A DNA stretch of 64,000 nucleotides from Procambarus clarkii (lineage: Eukaryota > Arthropoda > Malacostraca > Decapoda > Cambaridae): the NCBI RefSeq assembly GCF_040958095.1, contig NC_091160.1:37449610-37513609 (forward strand), given 5' to 3'. Positions 56,625 to 64,000 of this stretch are shown here, piece by piece. Position 1 is the stretch's first letter, and the number at the start of each line of letters is the position of its first letter. The translations under genes were made by a program, and so were the position numbers. The notes under the pieces were generated by a model. That model was given only the letters and a program-made list of their open reading frames with translations. It made no database searches and was not told the origin of the DNA.

Positions 56625-59600
56625 AAATGTGTTGCTTGTGGGCACTAACTGTGGCCTCAGGATGTGTTGCTTGCGGGCACTAACTGTGGCCTCAGGATGT
56701 GTTGCTTGCGGGCACTAACTGTGTCCTCTGGATGTGTTGCTTGTGAGCACTAACTGTGGCCTCAGGATGTGTTGCTTGCGGGCGCTAACTGTGTCCTCAG
56801 GATGTGTTGCTTGCGGGCACTAACTGTGGCCTCAGGATGTGTTGCTTGCGGGCACTAACTGTGGCCTCTGTATGTGTTGCTTGTGGGCACTAACTGTGGC
56901 CTCTGATGTATTGCTTGCGGGCACTAACTGTGTCCTCTGGATGTGTTGCTTGTGGGCACTAACTGTGGCCTCAGGATGTGTTGCTTGTGGGCACAAACTG
57001 TGGCCTCAGGATGTGTTGCTTGTGGGCACTAACTGTGGCCTCTGATGTGTTGCTTGCGGGCACTAACTGTGGCCTCTGGATGTGTTGCTTGTGGGCACTA
57101 ACTGTGGCCTCTGGATGTGTTGATTGTGGGCACTAACTGTGGCATCTGATGTGTTGCTTGTGGGCACTAACTGTGGCCTCTGGATGTGTTGCTTGTGGGC
57201 ACTAACTGTGGCCTCTGGATGTGTTGCTTGCGGGCACAAACTGTGGCCTCAGGATGTGTTGCTTGTGGGCACTAACTGTGTCCTCTGATGTGTTGCTTGT
57301 GGGCATTAACTGTGGCCTCTGATGTGTTGCTTGTGGGCACTAACTGTGGCCTCTGATGTGTTGCCTGTAGGTACTAACCGTGTGGCCTCTGATGTGTTGC
57401 TTGTGGGCACTAACTGTGGCCTCTGGATGTGTTGCTTGTGGGCACTAACTGTGGCCTCTGATGTGTTGCTTGTGGGCACTAACTGTGGCCTCTGGATGTG
57501 CTGCTTGTGGGCACTAACTGTGGCCTCTGGATGTGTTGCTTGCGGGCACTAACTGTGGCCTCTGATGTGTTGCTTGTGGGCACTAACTGTGGCCTCTGAT
57601 GTGTTGCTTGTGGGCACTAACTGTGGCCTCTGATGTGTTGCTTGTGGGCACTAACTGTGGCCTCTGGATGTGTTGCTTGTGGACACTAACTGTGGCCTCA
57701 GGATGTGTTGCTTGTGGGCACTAACTGTGGCCTCTGATGTGTTGCTTGTGGGCACTAACTGTGGCCTCTGGATGTGTTGCTTGTAGGCACTAACTGTGGC
57801 CTCTGGATGTGTTGCTTGTGGGCACTAACTCTGGCCTCTGATGTGTTGCTTGCGGGCACTAACTGTGGCCTCTGGATGTGTTGATTGTGGGCACTAACTG
57901 TGGCCTCTGATGTGTTGCTTGTGGGCACTAACTGTAGCCTCTGGATGTGTTGCTTGTGGGCACTAACTGTGGCCTCAGGATGTGTTGCTTGTGGGCACTA
58001 ACTGTGGCCTCTGATGTGTTGCTTGTGGGCACTAACTGTGGCCTCTGGATGTGTTGCTTGTGGGCACTAACTGTGGCCTCTGATGTGTTGCTTGTGGGCA
58101 CTAACTGTGGCCTCTGATGTGTTGCTTCTGGGCACTAACTGTGGCCTCTGGATGTGTTGCTTGTGGGCACTAACTGTGGCCGCAGGATGTGTTGCTTGTG
58201 GGCACTAATTGTGGCCTCTGATGTGTTGCTTGTGGGCACTAACTGTGGCCTCTGATGTGTTGCTTGTGGGCACTAACTGTGGCCTCTGGATGTGTTGCTT
58301 GTGGGCACTAACTGTGGCCTCAGGATGTGTTGCTTGTGGGCACTAACTGTGGCCTCTGATGTGTTGCTTGTGGGTACTAACTGTGTGGCCTCTGATGTGT
58401 TGCTTGTGGGCACTAACTGTGGCCTCTGATGTGTTGCTTGTGGGCATTAACTGTGGCTTCTGGATGTGTTGCTTGTGGGCACTAACTATGGCCTCTAATG
58501 TGTTGCTTGTGGGTACTAACTGTCGCCTCTGATGTGTTGCTTGTGGGCACTAACTATGGCCTCTGATGTGTTGTTTGTGGGCACTAACTGTGGCCTCTGG
58601 ATGCGTTGCTTGTGGGCACTAACTGTGGCCTCTGATGTGTTGCCTGTGGGTACTAACTGTGTGGCCTCTGATGTATTGCTTGTGGGCACTAACTGTGGCC
58701 TCTGGATGTGTTGCTTGTGGGCACTAACTGTGGCCTCTGGATGTGTTGCTTGTGGGCACTAACTGTGGCTTCAGGATGTGTTGCTTGTGGGCACTAACTG
58801 TGGCCTCTGATGTGTTGCTTGTGGGCACTAATTGTGGCCTCTGGATGTGTTGCTTGTAATAACTTACTGTGGCCTCTGGATGAGTTGCTTGTGGGCACTA
58901 ACTGTGGCCTCTGGATGTGTTGCTTGTGGGCACTTACTGTGGCCTCTGGATGTGTTGCTTGCTGGCACTAACTGTGGCCTCTGATGTGTTGTTTGTGGGC
59001 ACTAACTGTGGCCTCTGATGTGTTGCTTGTGGGCACTAACTGTGGCCTCTGATGTGTTGCTTGTGGGCACTAACTGTGGCCTCAGGATGTGTTGCTTGTG
59101 GGCACTAACTGTGGCCTCTGATGTGTTGCTTGCGGGCACTAACTGTGGCCTCTGATGTGTTGCTTGTGGGCACTAACTGTGGCCTCTGATGTGTTGCTTG
59201 CGGGAACTAACTGTGGCCTCTGGATGTGTTGCTTGCGGGCACTAACTGTGGCCTCTGGGTGTGCTGCTTGTGGGCACTAACTGTGGCTTATGGATGTGTT
59301 GCTTGTGGGCACTAACTGTGGCTTCTGGATGTGTTGCTTGTGGGCACTAACTGTGACCTCTGATGTGTTGCTTGTGGGCACTAACTGTGACCTCTGATGT
59401 GTTGCTTGTGGGCACTAACTGTGGCCTCTGATGTGTTGCTTGGGGGCACTAACTGTGGCTTCTGGATGTGTTGCTTGTGGGCACTAACTGTGGCTTCAGG
59501 ATGTGTTGCTTGTGGGCACTAACTGTGGCCTCTGGATGTGTTGCTTGTGGGCACTAATTGTGGCTTCTGGATGTGTTGCTTGTGGGCACTAACTGTGACC

Positions 59601-62600
59601 TCTGATGTGTTGCTTGTGGGCACTAACTGTTGCCTCTGATGTGTTGCTTGTGGGCACTAACTGTGGCCTCTGATGTGTTGCTTGTGGGCACTAACTGTGA
59701 CCTCTGGATGTGTTGCTTGCGGGCAGTAACTGTGGCCTCTGGATGTGTTGCTTGTGGACATTAACTGTGACCTCTGGAGATGTTGCTTGTGGGCACTAAC
59801 TGTGGCCTCTGATGTGTTGCTTGTGGGCACTAACTGTGACCTCTGGATGTGTTGCTTGCGGGCACTAACTGTGGCCTCTGGATGTGTTGCTTGTGGACAC
59901 TAACTGTGACCTCTGGAGATGTTCCTTGTGGGCACTAACTGTGGCCCTGATGTGTTGCTTGTGGGCACTAACTGTGACCTCTGGATGTGTTGCTTGCGGG
60001 CACTAACTGTGGCCTCTGGATGTGTTGCTTGTGGGCACTAACTGTGGCCTCTGATGTGTTGCTTGCGGGCACTAACTGTGGCCTCTGATGTGTTGCTTGT
60101 GGGCACTAACTGTGGCCTCTGATGTGTTGCTTGTGGGCACTAACTGTGGCCTCTGATGTGTTGCCTGTAGGTACTAACTGTGTGGCCTCTGATGTGTTGC
60201 TTGTGGGCACTAACTGTGGCCTCTGGATGTGTTGCTTGTGGGCACTAACTGTGGCCTCTGATGTGTTGCTTGTGGGCACTAACTGTGGCCTCTGGATGTG
60301 TTGCTTGTGGGCACTAACTGTGGCCTCTGGATGTGTTGCTTGCGGGCACTAACTCTGGCCTCTGATGTGTTGCTTGTGGGCACTAACTGTGGCCTCTGAT
60401 GTGTTGCTTGTGGGCACTAACTGTGGGCTCTGATGTGTTGCTTGTGGGCACTAACTGTGGCCTCTGGATGTGTTGCTTGTAGGCACTAACTGTGGCCTCT
60501 GGATGTGTTGCTTGTGGGCACTAACTGTGGCCTCTGATGTGTTGCTTGCGGGCACTAACTGTGGCCTCTGGATGTGTTGCTTGTGGGCACTAACTGTGGC
60601 CTCTGATGTGTTGCTTGTGGGCACTAACTGTAGCCTCTGGATGTGTTGTTTGTGGGCACTAACTGTGGCCTCAGGATGTGTTGCTTGTGGGCACTAACTG
60701 TGGCCTCTGATGTGTTGCTTGTGGGCACTAACTGTGGCCTCTGGATGTGTTGCTTGTGGGCACTAACTGTGGCCTCTGATGTGTTGCTTGTGGGCACTAA
60801 CTGTGGCCTCTGATGTGTTGCTTGTGGGTACTAACTGTGTGGCCTCTGAATGTGTTGCTTGTGGGCACTAACTGTGGCCGCAGGATGTGTTGCTTGTGGG
60901 CACTAACTGTGGCCTCTGATGTGTTGCTTGTGGGCACTAACTGTGGCCTCTGGATGTGTTGCTTGTGGGCACTAACTGTGGCCTCAGGATGTGTTGCTTG
61001 TGGGCACTAACTGTGGCCTCTGATGCGTTGCTTGTGGGTACTAACTGTGTGGTCTCTGATGTGTTGCTTGTGGGGACTAACTATGGCCTCTAATGTGTCT
61101 TGTGGGTACTAACTGTGGCCTCTGATGTGTTGCTTGTGGGCACTAACTATGGCCTCTGATGTGTTGTTTGTGGGCACTAAGTGTGGCCTCTGGATGTGTT
61201 GCTTGTGGGCACTAACTGTGGCCTCTGATGTGTTGCCTGTGGGTACTAACTGTGTGGCCTCTGATGTGTTGCTTGTGGGCACTAACTGTTCCTCTGGATG
61301 TGTTGCTTGTGGGCACTTACTGTGGCCTCTGGATGAGTTGCTTGTGGGCACTAACTGTGACCTCTGGATGTGTTGCTTGTGGGCACTTACTGTGGCCTCT
61401 GGATGTGTTGCTTGCGGACACTAACTGTGGCCTCTGATGTGTTGCTTGTGGGCACTAACTGTGGCCTATGATGTGTTGCTTGTGGGCACTAACTGTGGCC
61501 TCTGATGTGTTGCTTGTGGGCACTAACTGTGGCCTCAGGATGTGTTGCTTGTGGGCACTAACTGTGGCCTCTGATGTGTTGCTTGCGGGCACTATCTGTG
61601 GCCTCTGATGTGTTGCTTGTGGGCACTAACTGTGGCCTCTGATGTGTTGCTTGTGGGCACTAACTGTGGCCTCTGGATGTGTTGCTTGCGGGCACTAACT
61701 GTGGCCTCTGGGTGTGCTGCTTGTGGGCACTAACTGTGGCTTATGGATGTGTTGCTTGTGGGCACTAACTGTGGCTTCTGGATGTGTTGCTTGTGGGCAC
61801 TAACTGTGACCTCTGATGTGTTGCTTGTGGGCACTAACTGTGGCCTCTGATGTGTTGCTTGTGGGCACTAACTGTGGCTTCTGGATGTGTTGCTTGTGGG
61901 CACTAACTGTGGCCTCTGGATGTGTTGCTTGTGGGCACTAACTGTGGCCTCTGGATGTGTTGCTTGTGGGCACTAACTGTGGCCTCTGGATGTGTTGCTT
62001 GTGGTCACTAACTGTGGCCTCTGATGTGTTGCTTGTGGGCACTAACTGTGGCTTCTGGATGTGTTGCTTGTGGGCACTAACTGTGGCTTCTGGATGTGTT
62101 GCTTGTGGGCACTAACTGTGACCTCTGATGTGTTGCTTGTGGGCACTAACTGTGGCCTCTGATGTGTTGCTTGTGGGCACTAACTGTGGCCTCTGATGTG
62201 TTGCTTGTGGGCACTAACTGTGACCTCTGGATGTGTTGCTTGCGGGCACTAACTGTGGCCTCAGGATGTGTTGCTTGTGGACATTAACTGTGACCTCTGG
62301 AGATGTTGCTTGTGGGCACTAACTGTTGCCTCTGATGTGTTGCTTGTGGGCGGTAACTGTGACCTCTGGATGTGTTGCTTGCGGGCACTAACTGTGGCCT
62401 CTGGATGTGTTGCTTGTGGACACTAACTGTGACCTCTGGAGATGTTGCTTGTGGGCACTAACTGTGGCCTCTGATGTGTTGCTTGTGGGCACTAACTGTG
62501 ACCTCTGGATGTGTTGCTTGCGGGCACGAACTGTGGCCTCTGGATGTGTTGCTTGTGGGCACTAACTGTGGCCTCTGATGTGTTGCTTGCGGGCACTAAC

Positions 62601-64000
62601 TGTGGCCTCTGATGTGTTGCTTGTGGGCACTAATTGTGACCTCAGGATGTGTTGCTTGTGGGCGCTAACTGTGGCCTCTGATGTGTTGCTTGTGGGCACT
62701 AACTGTGGCCTCTGGATGTGTTGCTTGTGGGCACTAACTGTGGCCTCTGGATGTGTTGCTTGTGGACACTAACTGTGGCCTCTGGATGTGTTGCTTGTGG
62801 TCACTAACTGTGGCCTCTGATGTGTTGCTTGTGGGCACTAACTGTGGCTTCTGGATGTGTTGCTTGTGGGCACTAACTGTGGCTTCTGGATGTGTTGCTT
62901 GTGGGCACTAACTGTGACCTCTGATGTGTTGCTTGTGGGCACTAACTGTGGCCTCTGATGTGTTGCTTGTGGGCACTAACTGTGGCCTCTGATGTGTTGC
63001 TTGTGGGCACTAACTGTGATCTCTGGATGTGTTGCTTGCGGGCACTAACTGTGGCCTCTGGATGTGTTGCTTGTGGACATTAACTGTGACCTCTGGAGAT
63101 GTTGCTTGTGGGCACTAACTGTTGCCTCTGATGTGTTGCTTGTGGGCGCTAACTGTGACCTCTGGATGTGTTGCTTGCGGGCACTAACTGTGGCCTCTGG
63201 ATGTGTTGCTTGTGGACACTAACTGTGACCTCTGGAGATGTTGCTTGTGGGCACTAACTGTGGCCTCTGATGTGTTGCTTGTGGGCACTAACTGTGACCT
63301 CTGGATGTGTTGCTTGCGGGCACGAACTGTGGCCTCTGGATGTGTTGCTTGTGGGCACTAACTGTGGCCTCTGATGTGTTGCTTTCGGGCACTAACTGTG
63401 GCCTCTGATGTGTTGCTTGTGGGCACTAACTGTGACCTCAGGATGTGTTGCTTGTGGGCGCTAACTGTGGCCTCTGATGTGTTGCTTGTGGGCACTAACT
63501 GTGACCTCTGGATGTGTTGCTTGCGGGCACTATCTGTGGCCTCTGGATGTGTTGCTTGTGGACACTAACTGTGGCCTCTGATGTGTTGCTTGTGGGCACC
63601 AACTGTGGCCTCTGATGTGTTGCTTGCGAGCACTGACTGTGGCCTCTGATGTGTTGCTTGCGAGCACTGACTGTGGCCTCTGATGTGTTTCTTGTGGGCA
63701 CTAACTGTGGCCTCTGGTTGTGATGCTTGTGGGCACTAACTGTGTTGCCTCTGGATGTGTTGCTTGTGGGCACTAACTGTGGCCTCTGATGTGTTGCTTG
63801 TGGCCACTAACTGTGGCCTCTGATGTGTTGCTTGTGGGCATTAACTGTGGCCTCTGGATGTGTTGCTTGCGGGCACTAACTGTTCCTCTGGATGTGTTGC
63901 TTGTGGGCACTAACTGTGGCCTCTGGATGTGTTGCTTGCTGGCACTAACTGTAGCGTCTGGATGTGTTGCTTGCTGGCACTAACTGTAGCCTCTGGTACG
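56625..64000. repeat. 35/36-bp satellite array with higher-order structure
   Basis: The unit is ATGTGTTGCTTGTGGGCACT followed by AACTGTGGCCTCTG, with or without one extra G; CTCAGG and TTCTGG variants occur. About 200 copies fill 7.4 kb and run off the right edge. Variant patterns repeat at long distance: 62001-62772 recurs 796 bp later at 62797-63568, and 57322-57552 recurs at 60122-60352. Short open frames (MCCLWALTVAS) are unit artefacts. Confidence 0.97.

Noticed and set aside
56625-64000. CRISPR array
   Set aside because: 35/36-bp repeats are directly adjacent with no unique spacers; this is satellite DNA in a eukaryotic setting.

Overview
This is a eukaryotic, repeat-dominated window. 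The signs are GT-AG introns in one recognisable host gene, abundant (AT)n and (AC)n microsatellites, several tRNA-derived SINE families, 5'-truncated LINEs with target-site duplications (TSDs), and TTAGG-type (arthropod telomere-like) repeats inside a small inverted-repeat element. The combination fits an arthropod, most probably a decapod crustacean such as a crayfish or shrimp; the decapod part is inference. There are no bacterial genes, operons, rRNA genes or CRISPR arrays.

Layout. 1-25.8 kb is a patchwork of SINEs, LINE 3' ends, a piggyBac-like MITE (18.07-18.31 kb), a fold-back element (13.92-14.31 kb), a truncated LINE with an 11-bp TSD (19.2-20.3 kb) and tandem arrays of 27 bp (14.5-15.0 kb) and 31 bp (21.2-22.1 kb). 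25.9-27.8 kb is a palindromic cluster of tRNA-Leu-like SINEs and TTAGG-bearing MITEs embedded in (AT)n. 29.0-34.65 kb carries, on the minus strand, the last five coding exons of a RASSF-family gene (RA plus SARAH domains, Hippo/Ras signalling); its first exon is not visible. Its RA exon lacks one base needed to keep the frame.

36.9-55.3 kb is a nested structure. A plus-strand LINE reverse transcriptase has been broken by another LINE 3' end and by a 21/24-bp minisatellite that grew inside it. The minisatellite was then split by a minus-strand LTR retrotransposon (38257-51184; LTRs 829 and 840 bp, TSD CCCTC). That element was itself split by a 6.2-kb I-like LINE (39715-45917; 14-bp TSD). The most notable object is the LTR element. 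Its RT belongs to the Ty3/gypsy group, but the pol order is protease - integrase - RT - RNase H, the Ty1/copia-like order known for Gmr1-like elements.

55.5-56.2 kb is a probable solo LTR between two (AT)n tracts. 56.6-64.0 kb is a 35/36-bp satellite with higher-order duplication that runs off the right end.

The transposons appear to interact. The tail of one SINE family (SINE-A) matches the 3' tail of the nested I-like LINE. The tail of another (SINE-B) matches the 3' end of a different LINE at 8.07-9.3 kb. Two SINE/LINE partnerships are therefore readable within one window. Long open frames through the tandem repeats are artefacts of the repeat units and are not annotated as genes. Family labels SINE-A to SINE-E and LINE-B are working names for this window only.
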